Positions 34,906 through 44,107 of a DNA stretch of 64,000 nucleotides are shown here, piece by piece. The stretch lies in contig CANMIX010000008.1 of NCBI GenBank assembly GCA_947497985.1, positions 1 through 64,000 of the forward strand, given 5' to 3'. The notes below the pieces were generated by a model. The model was not told where the DNA came from and ran no database searches. It saw only the letters and a program-made list of their open reading frames with translations. The first letter of the stretch is position 1; each line of letters starts with the position of its first letter. A program made the position numbers and the translations under genes. This stretch comes from an uncultured Paracoccaceae bacterium (GTDB lineage Bacteria > Pseudomonadota > Alphaproteobacteria > Rhodobacterales > Rhodobacteraceae).

Positions 34906-35828
34906 GCGTTGATATCTGCATCTGTACCTTCCGCCGTGCCCATATCGCTGACACGCTGTTGTCCATTGAGGCGGCCGAGATGCCGCAAGGTCAGGATGTG
35001 CGCATCATTGTGACGGACAATGACGACGACCCGAGCGCCGGTGACTTGGTCGAAAAAACGGCCCAGTCGATGACCATCCCGGTGGTGTACCAACATGTGC
35101 CGGGGCGCAATATCTCGATTGCGCGCAATGCGGGGCTGGATGCGGCCACGGCAGATTGGGTTGCCTTTCTGGATGACGATGAATTGGTGACAACGGATTG
35201 GCTGACCACTCTCTTTACGCGCCAACATGAAACCAACGCCGATGCTGTCTTTGGCCACAGCCGTGCTGATTATGACAAGAACGCGCCCGATTGGATCGTA
35301 AAGGGCGATTTTCATTCGCAATTTGCGGTGATGCGCGGCGGTGAGGTCGAAACCGGCCACACCTGCAATGCGCTGGTCCGTTGGGCCGGCACCTCGTGGC
35401 AGGATGTCCGGTTTGATTTGGCACGCGGCAAATCAGGTGGCGAAGACACCGAGTTTTTCTTTCGTATGCGCGAGGCGGGTGCGCTGTTTGTGATTGCAGA
35501 CAATTCAATCGTCCATGAGGAAGTGCCCCCCAACCGGCTCAGCCTACAATGGCTGCTGCGCCGTCGCTATCGGATCGGGCAAAGCTATTCGGCCCATGCG
35601 GGCTCGCGCGCGGAGCGGGTGAAGCTGTTTGTGCTGGCGTCGATCAAAGCGACCTATTGCTTTGTGCGCGCGGTTCCGGCCTGGGGGCAGCCCGATCGCA
35701 AGGCGTTCTGGTTAATGCGTGGCACCATGCACGCGGGCGTTTGCGCCGGCTGCCTCGGCCTGAGTCAACGCGCGCTTTATGGCGAAACAGCCCCGCAAAC
35801 CACGGTAAAGCAGGAGAACGCGCTGTGA
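34902..35828 (+). CDS. exoM: GT2 glycosyltransferase (ExoM-like)
   Basis: A 308-residue family 2 glycosyltransferase. Motifs are MSVDICICTFRRAHIADTLL, VTDNDDDPSAGD, GRNISIARNAGLDAATADWV and the DxD in FLDDDE. GKSGGEDTEFFFRM provides the catalytic ED. These match ExoM, which adds the fourth sugar in succinoglycan. The ATG overlaps the previous stop (ATGA), and the end overlaps the next GTG (GTGA). Confidence 0.82.
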   Translation: MSVDICICTFRRAHIADTLLSIEAAEMPQGQDVRIIVTDNDDDPSAGDLVEKTAQSMTIPVVYQHVPGRNISIARNAGLDAATADWVAFLDDDELVTTDWLTTLFTRQHETNADAVFGHSRADYDKNAPDWIVKGDFHSQFAVMRGGEVETGHTCNALVRWAGTSWQDVRFDLARGKSGGEDTEFFFRMREAGALFVIADNSIVHEEVPPNRLSLQWLLRRRYRIGQSYSAHAGSRAERVKLFVLASIKATYCFVRAVPAWGQPDRKAFWLMRGTMHAGVCAGCLGLSQRALYGETAPQTTVKQENAL

Positions 35829-36859
35829 GACTGGATGGACTTCAATGCGGACGTGCTGTTGCCGCGCTTATGGTGGCAATCTTTCACGCCAATCTGTTTC
35901 TGCTGCCGTCCAAATTCTACGACGGGCAAGGGGCAGGGGCGGTGTTTAACTTTGGCTACGCCGGGGTTGAATTCTTCTTTGTCCTGTCGGGTTTCATCAT
36001 GATGTATGTACACGACAAGGACTTTGGCCAACCGGCACGCACTGTTTTGTTCCTGAAAAAGAGGATCATTCGGATTTACCCCATCTATTGGGTGATTTTG
36101 ACCGGCCTGATCTTGCTCTATTTCGCGTCGCCCGGCAGTGGGCCTGACAATGCGCGCGACACGCAATCGATCCTGGCCTCCTATCTGCTGCTGCCGCTTC
36201 CGGCGGAGGAGCCGATTTTGCGGGTGGCTTGGACCCTGCAGCACGAAATGCTGTTCTATCTGATTTTCTCGGTTCTCTTGTTGAACATCCGTCTTGGCAT
36301 GGCGCTCTGCACCTTGTGGATTACGGGCTGTCTCTTTGCCTTGCTGACTGGTGGTCTTCAGTCGTTTCCGTTCGACATGGTGTTCAAGTCCCACAACCTG
36401 TTGTTTGTCTTTGGTATTGTTGCCGCAAAAATCTTACCAAAGATCACTCGCAGCACCGCTGTCTCGTGCTTCTGGATCGGATCCGCGTCCTTTTTGGGGC
36501 AAGGCATGCTGGAAACACTGGCGGATATTGCCCTGCCAAAAGACTGGATCCCGCTGGGCTATGGTCTGTCGGCGACGCTGGTTATTCTGGGCTTGGCCAA
36601 AGCAGAGCTGCCAGCCCCGCGCTGGTTGGCCTATCTTGGGGATGCATCCTATTCGATTTACCTGGTGCATATGCCCACAATGACAATCGCTGCTGTGGTT
36701 CTGCACAAGGTTGGTGTGCATGAGCTCTTGCCGCCGCTTGCCATGCTGACCTTGATCACCTGCGTGATCACGGCTGTTGGCGTATTGGTGCATGCCTATG
36801 TGGAAAAACCCCTCATGAACGCGTTTAAGCCGAAACTGACGGCGCGCGCCAGCACATGA
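35825..36859 (+). CDS. Acyltransferase 3 family protein (ExoZ-like) 2
   Basis: A 344-residue membrane acyltransferase, second of three in the island. It begins at a GTG overlapping the previous stop, with CAGGAG upstream. RLDGLQCGRAVAALMVAIFHA and GYAGVEFFFVLSGFIMMYVH are the family signatures. RIYPIYWV and about ten hydrophobic segments follow. It probably adds acetyl or another short acyl group to the repeat unit on the membrane. It is only moderately similar to the acyltransferase at 31651, so it probably modifies a different position. Confidence 0.85.
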   Translation: MRLDGLQCGRAVAALMVAIFHANLFLLPSKFYDGQGAGAVFNFGYAGVEFFFVLSGFIMMYVHDKDFGQPARTVLFLKKRIIRIYPIYWVILTGLILLYFASPGSGPDNARDTQSILASYLLLPLPAEEPILRVAWTLQHEMLFYLIFSVLLLNIRLGMALCTLWITGCLFALLTGGLQSFPFDMVFKSHNLLFVFGIVAAKILPKITRSTAVSCFWIGSASFLGQGMLETLADIALPKDWIPLGYGLSATLVILGLAKAELPAPRWLAYLGDASYSIYLVHMPTMTIAAVVLHKVGVHELLPPLAMLTLITCVITAVGVLVHAYVEKPLMNAFKPKLTARAST

Positions 36860-36884
36860 ACCGCCCAAAGACGAGATTTGTGAA

Positions 36885-37727
36885 ATGACTGATAGTCCAC
36901 TGACCCTGCCACATTTTGTCATTATCGGCGCGATGAAATCGGGGACGACCACGCTTTATCGCTATTTGGATCTGCATCCCGATGTGGACATGTCCCGCGA
37001 CAAGGAGACGGATTTCTTTGTTGAGGAAAAGACCTGGAAAAACGGGTTGAACTGGTATGCGGCGCAGTTCACTGGCGAAGACAAGGTGCGCGGTGAGGCC
37101 AGTCCCAATTACACCAAACTGCGCGACTTTCCCGGTGTGCCTGAGCGGATGGCGCAATTGGTGCCCGACGCCAAACTGATCTACATCGTGCGGGACCCGG
37201 TCAAACGGGCGGTTTCGCAATTCAAACACAGCTATATTCTGGGCACGCTCGACGCAGACCCAAACAGCTTTCATGGAACCCATGAATACGGCCACATCAT
37301 GGACGCCAGCCTTTATGCGCGCCAGCTTGCGGCCTTTTACGAATACTACCCCAAAGAGGCAGTATTGGTCCTGGATTTCGATGATCTGATCACGGACCCG
37401 CAAGCCGTGATGGATCAGGTTTTTGACCATGTTGGTGTCAGCCGACAGGCGATTAGCGATCTGGGCGCGCAAAATGACAGTAATGAGCTGTCCAAGATCC
37501 CGGCCCCGGTCCTGCGGTTTGTACAGTCGCCTTTGGGCAAACAGCTGGCGGCGCTTGTCTCACGTGAAATGCGGGACAAAGTGCGCGGCCTTTTGGCACG
37601 TGGCAAGCAGCGCCAACCGCCAAAGTTCCCGGACACGTTGATGGAGGCGATGAAATCCGATCTGACGGCCGATATCGATCAGTTCCGCAGTTTGACCGGA
37701 AAAGACTTTTCCAAATGGCTGGTGTGA
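36885..37727 (+). CDS. Sulfotransferase family protein 2
   Basis: A 280-residue PAPS-dependent sulfotransferase-like protein. The 5'-phosphosulfate loop is IIGAMKSGTTTLYRYLDLHP near residue 12, and the 3'-phosphate motif is YIVRDPVKRAVSQFKHSY around residue 104. GEASPNY and LVLDFDDL are further conserved sulfotransferase elements. It ends the rightward assembly operon, 25 bases after the acyltransferase, so sulfation is genetically linked to polymer assembly. Confidence 0.88.
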   Translation: MTDSPLTLPHFVIIGAMKSGTTTLYRYLDLHPDVDMSRDKETDFFVEEKTWKNGLNWYAAQFTGEDKVRGEASPNYTKLRDFPGVPERMAQLVPDAKLIYIVRDPVKRAVSQFKHSYILGTLDADPNSFHGTHEYGHIMDASLYARQLAAFYEYYPKEAVLVLDFDDLITDPQAVMDQVFDHVGVSRQAISDLGAQNDSNELSKIPAPVLRFVQSPLGKQLAALVSREMRDKVRGLLARGKQRQPPKFPDTLMEAMKSDLTADIDQFRSLTGKDFSKWLV

Positions 37728-37760
37728 CCTGCATCTAACAGACCGTAAATCGATCGAACG

Positions 37761-37796
37761 AAAAAGAGCGCCCGGAAGAGGCGCTCTTTTGTTTTC
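37761..37796. terminator. Bidirectional intrinsic terminator
   Basis: A perfect 10-bp stem AAAGAGCGCC/GGCGCTCTTT with a 7-base loop, with T runs on both strands. It separates the rightward assembly operon from the leftward exoF-exoQ operon. Confidence 0.88.
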
Positions 37797-37810
37797 GTAC
37801 TAGGATCGCG

Positions 37811-39010
37811 TCAGCTGCCGATTTCGGTTTTGACGACCAGAATGTCTCCTGGGAACAGGGGCGTTGCCTCGGTAATCTCCGATGCGGGGATGCGACCTGC
37901 GCGCGGACCACCCAAAACAAAGCTCAAACCGGGGCCGCCGGTAACCGCAGACAGATTGTCGATGCTGCCGTACAGGATTGCGATCTCATTGAGGGTCAGA
38001 CGGTAGCTTTGCTGCAGAAAGTCCATGCGAATACGCGCCGCTTGCAGCGCTTCCAGAATGCCGCTTTTGCGACCGCTCAGGAAATTGGCGCGGCTGATCT
38101 CTGTCTGGGAAATCGCGCGGGCAATCGTCAACTTTGTTGTCTGCAGCGCCAGAAAATCCTCACGCTCGTCGGCCAGTCGCTGGACCGCAGTGATTGTACG
38201 CGTGTTTGTCGCAAGGCCCTGTTGTTTCAAGGCATTGGTTTTTTCGACTTCGTCCTCAAGCTGTTCGATCAAGTCCTGCTTGAGCACGATACGTTCGTCC
38301 AGCAGGTCAATCTGATCCTGACCATCGGAAAGTGTCTTATCCCATTGGGCCAACAATTCTTGGGCTGTGGCGCGTTCATTGACCAAAATCGCCTGTTCCC
38401 CTTGGAGATGTGCGGCCAGATTGGTGGCATCCGACGCCGGAATAGCGTCCCGCAGGGCTGCGTCCATGACCAAGGGCAACGGGCTGTCGTCGCGATCCGC
38501 GATCAGGCGCGTGATCTGCACGGCCGTCGCGGCGATCTGGCTGGCAAAATCAACCGACCTGCGCTGCGCGGCCATCGATGCGACCTCGGCCTGCGGCCCG
38601 GAGGCCTGTAAACTGTTGCTGCCGCCAGCCATGGCCAGTGCAACGCCCACGGTCATACCGGGGAAAAATTGGAACTGGCCACCCTTTTCGGCAAGGCCGG
38701 TCACCACAACCGGTGCATATTCCTGAATTTCGAGCGAGACCGTGGGAATGCCAGAAAACCCGCTTTCCAGCATCCGGTTTTCAATCAGCTCCTCGACTTC
38801 ATCCAACGTCTGCCCATTTGCAGTCACGCTGCCCAATTCAGACAGGCGGATATTGCCGTCGAGGTCGATCACCATTTCCTTGGGCTTGTCGACAAAATTA
38901 TAGTCAAGGATCAGACGGTCACCAATGGTCAGCTGGTAGTCCTGTGCGGCGGCAGCAGAACCAAAGCCCAAAGTGGCAAACAAAGCGATTTTCAAAAGAT
39001 TTTGGGTCAT
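37811..39010 (-). CDS. exoF: ExoF-like outer-membrane polysaccharide export protein
   Basis: A 399-residue protein with a signal peptide (LLKIALFATLGFGSAAAAQ). The N-terminal Poly_export domain (YQLTIGDRLILDYNFVDKPK) and an SLBB-like segment (APVVVTGLAEKGGQFQFFPG) are followed by a helical coiled-coil region (about residues 205-330). A final beta segment ends LFPGDILVVKTEIGS. This layout is that of ExoF, which works with ExoY and ExoP in succinoglycan synthesis and export, rather than that of the larger lipoprotein Wza, since there is no lipobox. The gene is downstream of exoQ by 11 bases in the leftward operon. Confidence 0.88.
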   Translation of the reverse strand: MTQNLLKIALFATLGFGSAAAAQDYQLTIGDRLILDYNFVDKPKEMVIDLDGNIRLSELGSVTANGQTLDEVEELIENRMLESGFSGIPTVSLEIQEYAPVVVTGLAEKGGQFQFFPGMTVGVALAMAGGSNSLQASGPQAEVASMAAQRRSVDFASQIAATAVQITRLIADRDDSPLPLVMDAALRDAIPASDATNLAAHLQGEQAILVNERATAQELLAQWDKTLSDGQDQIDLLDERIVLKQDLIEQLEDEVEKTNALKQQGLATNTRTITAVQRLADEREDFLALQTTKLTIARAISQTEISRANFLSGRKSGILEALQAARIRMDFLQQSYRLTLNEIAILYGSIDNLSAVTGGPGLSFVLGGPRAGRIPASEITEATPLFPGDILVVKTEIGS

Positions 39011-39021
39011 GGCACTCGTAT

Positions 39022-40347
39022 TTAGATATCCTGGGGATAATTTTTAACGTCGACCGGAGCCCCTTTAGGACGAGGGCGGGCAGACACGATCAGGTCTTCC
39101 TGGGCTGAGACGAAGAACATCACCATCAACACAAACATGAATTCATGGCCTCGATACAAGGATGGGCCCAGAAGCGAAGTCAAGATAATAGCGAACCAGA
39201 ACACCACGCCGCAGGCAGATGCGACGGATCCGGTGGCGCGCAGATGAATGATCAACCGCCGCAACGTGGCACCGACAAAGGCCAAAATTCCGATGGCCCC
39301 CAGTAGTCCAGTGCCCACGAGGATTTCCAGAAAGAAGTTATGGAACGACACGCTGGTCACCGCGCCGGCATGTTGGGTCAGCAGGCGCTGGTAGGAGAAC
39401 TCAGGCGCTTGCCAAAAAGCTCCATAGCCGACACCAAACAGCGGATAATCCTTACTGACCTCCATGGCCACGTGCCACAGTTCAGTACGCCCTGTCAGCG
39501 TCGCGTCCTTGCCGACCGCGCCCAGAATTTCGTTCACCAAATCGATCCCGGCAAGGCTCAGCGATATGGGACCCAGCGCGACGGCTGCAAGGACGATGGC
39601 GCACATGACGACAAAGATATGCTGCGGAATCTGGTGCCGGGAAAACAATATCATCAGCCCGAACGCTGGAAACAGCAGCAGAACCGAAGTCATGGACCGC
39701 GACAAGAACAAGGCCAGGATGGTCAGCAGCAGACCGCCGGCCACATAGAGTTTCAATCGTCCAGACGCGCGCCATTTCGGCATCAACAGGATGGCGACGA
39801 TTGCAATCACACAGAACAGGGCACGCTGCCCCAGCATATTCTTGTGAGAAAAGACTCCAACCAAACCGCCCGCGTCACTGTAAACGCGCCATGGAAAAAT
39901 CCCTGTGGCCCAATGCATCAAGGACAGGATCACGGTGACGATCAGGATACAGGCGACGGTTTTGACCAGGGTTTCCAGGGAATAGCGCCAGCCCAGATAG
40001 GCGGCGATCAGGAAGGTCATACAGATCTGGATCGATCCTGACAGCGTCGTTGTCGGGGTATAGGACCACAAAACCGAGGCCAGACAGGCCGCCGGATAGA
40101 TCATAATCACCCGATTGCGCATCAGCATCTCAAAGATCACTGGCCACATCATGGTCACGCGAACCAGTGTCACACCATAGCATAGCAGCCAGATCAACGA
40201 TTGACCAAAACCCAGATGCACCAAAGCATCCGAGCTGGCCAGCACCACCAGAAACAGCAGGCTCATATCCACAAAGGGCCAAAACGCACCGGTGCGGTGC
40301 TGCGGTTTGGGCGGAGATGGGCGCATGATGTCAGCAGCAAGGCTCAT
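39022..40347 (-). CDS. exoQ: ExoQ-like O-antigen/EPS polymerase (Wzy)
   Basis: A 441-residue integral membrane protein with about 12 hydrophobic segments. The O-antigen ligase/polymerase family motifs are GVFSHKNMLGQRALF, LTGRTELWHVAMEVSKDYPL and GVGYGAFW, followed by SFHNFFLEILVGTGLLG in the large periplasmic loop. It should polymerise repeat units in the periplasm, as ExoQ does for high-molecular-weight succinoglycan. It forms an operon with exoF and the sulfotransferase-like gene at 40400. Confidence 0.88.
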   Translation of the reverse strand: MSLAADIMRPSPPKPQHRTGAFWPFVDMSLLFLVVLASSDALVHLGFGQSLIWLLCYGVTLVRVTMMWPVIFEMLMRNRVIMIYPAACLASVLWSYTPTTTLSGSIQICMTFLIAAYLGWRYSLETLVKTVACILIVTVILSLMHWATGIFPWRVYSDAGGLVGVFSHKNMLGQRALFCVIAIVAILLMPKWRASGRLKLYVAGGLLLTILALFLSRSMTSVLLLFPAFGLMILFSRHQIPQHIFVVMCAIVLAAVALGPISLSLAGIDLVNEILGAVGKDATLTGRTELWHVAMEVSKDYPLFGVGYGAFWQAPEFSYQRLLTQHAGAVTSVSFHNFFLEILVGTGLLGAIGILAFVGATLRRLIIHLRATGSVASACGVVFWFAIILTSLLGPSLYRGHEFMFVLMVMFFVSAQEDLIVSARPRPKGAPVDVKNYPQDI

Positions 40348-40399
40348 CCGTATTCATCAGCTCCTGCTGTGCTGCATCCGGCAGCTCTCACGGCCCATG

Positions 40400-41227
40400 T
40401 CACGGGTTAAGCGTCTTCGCAAATTCAAAGATCTCCAGATCAGGCGCGCAGAGCGCACGAAACCGGGCCAACTGCGTTTCGGTGTAATCCGGCTTTTTGC
40501 TGGGCGCGGCATTTAGCTTTGCCATGCGCAAGGTCACACCAAAGATGTCTTTGTAACTTGCAAAAAACGCGTCCGTATTGTCAAGAAAGCCCACCAAAGC
40601 AAAGCGGGACAGGCGTTCTTTTGCTGTTTCTGTTGCGGCTTGCGTGTCCTCGGCGGCGATATCGTTCTTACCGTAAAGGTAGCGTAGAAATACCTGCGCG
40701 TGACGGCGGGCGACATCGCTTTCCAGATATTCGTCGACATCTTTGCCCACCAGACCTGCGCGTTGGGTCATCCGAAAGTTCGAGATCATGCGGGCAACAG
40801 GGTCCCGCATCAGGGTCACATATTTATAGGTGTCGCCAAAGTTTTCATGCGCCTTTTCCGACCACAGGCAGTGACCGTGGATCAACATGGTGTCCCAGGC
40901 CATATGCTGCAGCAACATGTCTTCGCGCATGTCGAACGTCAGCTGACCGGCTTCGACATCTTCGTGGCACAGAAAGGCGTCGTCCTTGCCAAAGTGTTTG
41001 ATGGCGGTCGCACGTCTGGTCGACACGGCATCCATCACCCCAATGCGATGATTGAACGGAACCGTGGCGTACATGGCTTCAGATAGGGAAGTGCCGCCGC
41101 ATTTGGGCATGTGGAAATAGACGCTGGGATGTTTCGGCCCCGCTTTGGGGAGTGTCCTGCGTGTGCGTCCCTCCAGAATGGACAGCCGTCGGGTCAAACG
41201 CTCTTTGAACGGGGCTTTACGTGCCAT
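40400..41227 (-). CDS. Sulfotransferase-like protein 3 (sulfotransferase family 2 type)
   Basis: A 275-residue protein with the PAPS-binding loop VYFHMPKCGGTSLSEAMY near residue 36 and the 3'-phosphate motif VTLMRDPVARMISNFRM around residue 138. HMPKCGGTS is the form seen in Golgi-type carbohydrate sulfotransferases and their bacterial relatives (PF03567). It differs from the other two sulfotransferases in this island, so a different sugar position is likely. The basic N-terminus (KAPFKERLTRRLSILEGRTRR) has no signal peptide. It lies 52 bases before exoQ on the same strand. Confidence 0.82.
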   Translation of the reverse strand: MARKAPFKERLTRRLSILEGRTRRTLPKAGPKHPSVYFHMPKCGGTSLSEAMYATVPFNHRIGVMDAVSTRRATAIKHFGKDDAFLCHEDVEAGQLTFDMREDMLLQHMAWDTMLIHGHCLWSEKAHENFGDTYKYVTLMRDPVARMISNFRMTQRAGLVGKDVDEYLESDVARRHAQVFLRYLYGKNDIAAEDTQAATETAKERLSRFALVGFLDNTDAFFASYKDIFGVTLRMAKLNAAPSKKPDYTETQLARFRALCAPDLEIFEFAKTLNP

Positions 41228-41289
41228 GTCGTAGTTCCTGTACTATTCAAACTTGAGCCCCAAACAGTGAGGGGCACACGTGTTACGTT

Positions 41290-43275
41290 CTATTGGTTTG
41301 GATTTAATTTCGTCAGCTCAGTCGAAAACCATCCGGCCTCGGCGGCGCGTTGCCCAAACAGTTTAGCCCCCTCCAGCGTCCAGTGGTTGCTGTCATACAT
41401 TGTCTTTAACCCGTCGGGCGTCACAATAGTGCAGCTCTTTGTCACGGTGTCGTCCTGGCAAACCAGCGCGCGCCGGGAGTAGAAAACCACCTGAGCGTCT
41501 TGGGCAATCTGGCGCAGATCTTTCTCACGTTCCTTTGGCGTTGGCTCTTCGAACTTTGGCGCCCAAGCATTCAGCGCCAATAGATCGGCCTCTTCGCCGC
41601 CCATCTGCAGGTACCAGTCAAACAATGGTTGCGCGCCGCCTGCATCAAATTCCGCACCGGGGCCCACCAGAATAATGTCCTTTCCACTGGGTTTGAGGGC
41701 GCGCAAAAACGTCTCCGCCGCCGCGCGATATTCGCGATAATACCGCGGCGCAATCATGATGACATCCGCCGCCTGAAAATTTGGGGAGGCCAGCAACAAC
41801 TCCAGATCAGTATCTAGGGATTTGCGGTGCAGGTTGAACCGGGCAAATTCCATCCTAGGGAACAGGTCTCTGTTGGACGTCAACGCGTTAAACATGTCTT
41901 TGGAGTGGCTGTCGCCGATAATCAGAACCTTTCGGCTGCTGTCATCCGTAAACCAAAGCGCGTGTTTTTCATATTCGGAAGCACGCTTGGCGTTCCAGGG
42001 TCCGATCTCCTCATGCGGGGTCAGCCTGTCCAACGGGCCCCAACTCGCCTTGGCCAGAACTGTATTGTCCATCTCGTTTTGGCCATAAAGCTCAGCCAAC
42101 GCTTGGATACGTCCAGTCTGCGTCAGGTTTCCTGTTGCCACCAGAGCTGTGCCGCCGACAATCGGCAACAATGCGGCACACAGCGCCAGAGCAAACCGTT
42201 TGGGCGCCACGTTAAACCGGAACGGTTTTTCGACCAGATAATAGCTTGCGACAGACAGGACAAAGGTCAGCAAAACCCAAAGCGCCATATCCGACACCGT
42301 CGGAGAGCCGAGCGTGGTCAACCGCCCAAAGGCAAAGACCGGGAAATGCCACAGGTACAGCGAATAGGACAGTTTGCCGATATAGACCACCGGTCGCGCC
42401 GCCAGAGCTTCGGTCACCGGATCGCCGGGCTTCATGAACCAGATCAAACCACAGGTCGCCAGGATCACGGGCAGCGTCAGAACACCCGGATGTGCAAGCT
42501 TGGCCAGGTCAAAGGTGAACAGACACGCAAAAAACACCACCAGCGACAGGGCAGGGACAACCCGTTGCAAGACTCCGCCCAGCAATGCCGTTGGGTTCAA
42601 AAGGGTCAGGGCCGCCAAAATAGAGCCTGCCAACAATTCCCAGGCGCGGCTGGTTGGCGAATAAAAGGAGAGGGAGGAATGAACCTCGGTCAGCACTTCT
42701 GAGGCGACCAGGGATATTAGCGCAGCAGCAACCATGACCCACAGCGCAGAGCGCAGCGACCAGCGCCGCATCAGCAGGATCAAAAGTGGCGGAAAAACAA
42801 TGTAGTACTGTTCTTCAATGGCCAGGCTCCAGGTGTGCAGAAACGGTTGCAACAGGCCGGATTGCGCCCCGTATTCGCTCAACTCAAAGAACCAGAATGC
42901 GTTGCTGATAAAGGCTAACGCGCTCAATAGGGATAGGGAAAACCGTTCCAACTCACTTGGCAGCAGGATGATCCAGGCCGCCGGCAGCGAGACCAGCATA
43001 ACAGCCAGCAAGGGCGGCAAAATCCGCTTGGCGCGACGCCAGTAAAACTGGCGGATGCTGATTGATCCGGCTGTGTTGAACTCACGGATCAGAATTTGCG
43101 TGATCAGGAAACCCGATAAGACAAAGAAGAGATCAACGCCAAGGAAGCCACCTTTGAGCAGCGTTGTGTCGCCGATCGAGATCTTGAGGTGGTAGATCAT
43201 AACCGAAACAACAGCGATGGCACGCATGCCATCAATTTCCGGCCGATAGGCGAGGGCGTGGTTCGGGTTAGACAT
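41290..43275 (-). CDS. OafA-type acyltransferase with SGNH domain
   Basis: A 661-residue two-domain enzyme. The N-terminal acyltransferase-3 domain (about residues 10-365) starts YRPEIDGMRAIAVVSVMIYH, contains LGVDLFFVLSGFLIT and has ten or eleven membrane segments. The C-terminal periplasmic SGNH domain has the nucleophile motif GDSHSK (Ser near 456) and the Asp/His pair in YDSNHWTLEGAKLF. Enzymes of this kind move acyl groups across the membrane and O-acetylate surface sugars. It is the third acyltransferase of the island and the only SGNH-fused one. The start is the ATG at 43275, because the frame further upstream needs a TTG. Confidence 0.9.
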   Translation of the reverse strand: MSNPNHALAYRPEIDGMRAIAVVSVMIYHLKISIGDTTLLKGGFLGVDLFFVLSGFLITQILIREFNTAGSISIRQFYWRRAKRILPPLLAVMLVSLPAAWIILLPSELERFSLSLLSALAFISNAFWFFELSEYGAQSGLLQPFLHTWSLAIEEQYYIVFPPLLILLMRRWSLRSALWVMVAAALISLVASEVLTEVHSSLSFYSPTSRAWELLAGSILAALTLLNPTALLGGVLQRVVPALSLVVFFACLFTFDLAKLAHPGVLTLPVILATCGLIWFMKPGDPVTEALAARPVVYIGKLSYSLYLWHFPVFAFGRLTTLGSPTVSDMALWVLLTFVLSVASYYLVEKPFRFNVAPKRFALALCAALLPIVGGTALVATGNLTQTGRIQALAELYGQNEMDNTVLAKASWGPLDRLTPHEEIGPWNAKRASEYEKHALWFTDDSSRKVLIIGDSHSKDMFNALTSNRDLFPRMEFARFNLHRKSLDTDLELLLASPNFQAADVIMIAPRYYREYRAAAETFLRALKPSGKDIILVGPGAEFDAGGAQPLFDWYLQMGGEEADLLALNAWAPKFEEPTPKEREKDLRQIAQDAQVVFYSRRALVCQDDTVTKSCTIVTPDGLKTMYDSNHWTLEGAKLFGQRAAEAGWFSTELTKLNPNQ

Positions 43276-43517
43276 ATGTGGCAAAACGCTTTGATGTGGT
43301 CGTCATAGTTGAAAAGAGACCTGGGTTAACGTGACCGGCACCGGGAAAACTGATTCTGGAGCCAATATAGAGCGTATAATGGGCCGCGTTATGCGGGTTA
43401 ACGGGCTAAGCTGACGAAATTAAGACATCTGCCGAAGAAATATGACGCCAGCGGGATCGGTGCTGAAATACGCGCCTTTCTGCGGCACCGCAAGCGACAG
43501 TTATAGGCAAAATTTAA

Positions 43518-43546
43518 GCCCCCCCTTTATTCAAGGAGGGGCTCAC
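43518..43546 (-). terminator. Terminator-like hairpin after the small RTX gene
   Basis: On the minus strand AGCCCCTCCTT pairs with AAGGGGGGGCT with one mismatch, followed by an AT-rich TTAAATTTTG tail. It lies about 30 bases after the stop of the small RTX gene and before the acyltransferase start. Confidence 0.6.
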
Positions 43547-43573
43547 ATCGCACATTCTGTGCAACAGTGTCGC

Positions 43574-44107
43574 TTAGGCGAACAGTGCTTCCAGGTCAGA
43601 CGCGGTTACGTCTGCAACCAGGATCTCGCCGCCGGTGTCCAGTTCGATGACTGCACCTTTTGCTGTGTCGGTGATTTCCAGAACGGAGATACCGTCTTCC
43701 AGGCGGATGATGTCTTCGAGGATGTCGAAGTCCATGATACGGTTGTCGCCGGTGCTTTCGTCGCCGAACACGAATGTGTCTGCGTCTGCGCCACCGAAGA
43801 GCTTGTTGTTGCCTTCGCCGCCGTACAGCGTGTCTTCGCCGTTACCGCCAGCCAGACGGTCATTGCCTTCGCCGCCCGCCAGTTTGTCGCCGCCGTCGCC
43901 GCCGGACAGAGTGTCGTTGCCTTCGCCGCCGGTCAGGGTGTCGTCGCCTGTGCCGCCTTTGAGGAAGTCGTTGCCTGTGCCACCTTTGGAGTAGTCGTCT
44001 CCGCCAGCACCCAAGATTACGTCATTGCCGCCTGCGCCGTTTACAGCAGAGTCGCCATTGTCGCCGACGATGATGTTATCGCCGTTGTTTGAAGTGATAA
44101 TCGTCAT
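43574..44107 (-). CDS. Small RTX calcium-binding protein
   Basis: A 177-residue protein, most of it (residues about 5-125) made of nine-residue GGxGxDxLx calcium-binding repeats (GGTGNDFLKGGTGDDTLTGG and so on). A C-terminal DFDILEDIIRLEDGIS and LEALFA tail resembles the end of type I secreted proteins. No enzymatic domain is present, so it is probably a secreted structural or calcium-binding matrix component. The start MTIITSNNGDN resembles that of the GH16-RTX protein. The ATG at 44107 follows a GGGGGC site. Codon choice is strongly biased to GGC, GAC, AAC and CTG, like that of the ribosomal genes, suggesting high expression. The gene is monocistronic, with a perfect 23-nt palindrome about 130 bases upstream. 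Confidence 0.85.
   Translation of the reverse strand: MTIITSNNGDNIIVGDNGDSAVNGAGGNDVILGAGGDDYSKGGTGNDFLKGGTGDDTLTGGEGNDTLSGGDGGDKLAGGEGNDRLAGGNGEDTLYGGEGNNKLFGGADADTFVFGDESTGDNRIMDFDILEDIIRLEDGISVLEITDTAKGAVIELDTGGEILVADVTASDLEALFA

Noticed and set aside
43442-44092. Rightward open frame of 216 codons opposite the small RTX gene
   Set aside because: It is the antisense of RTX repeats, which produces a Val/Ala-rich repetitive product with no ribosome binding site.
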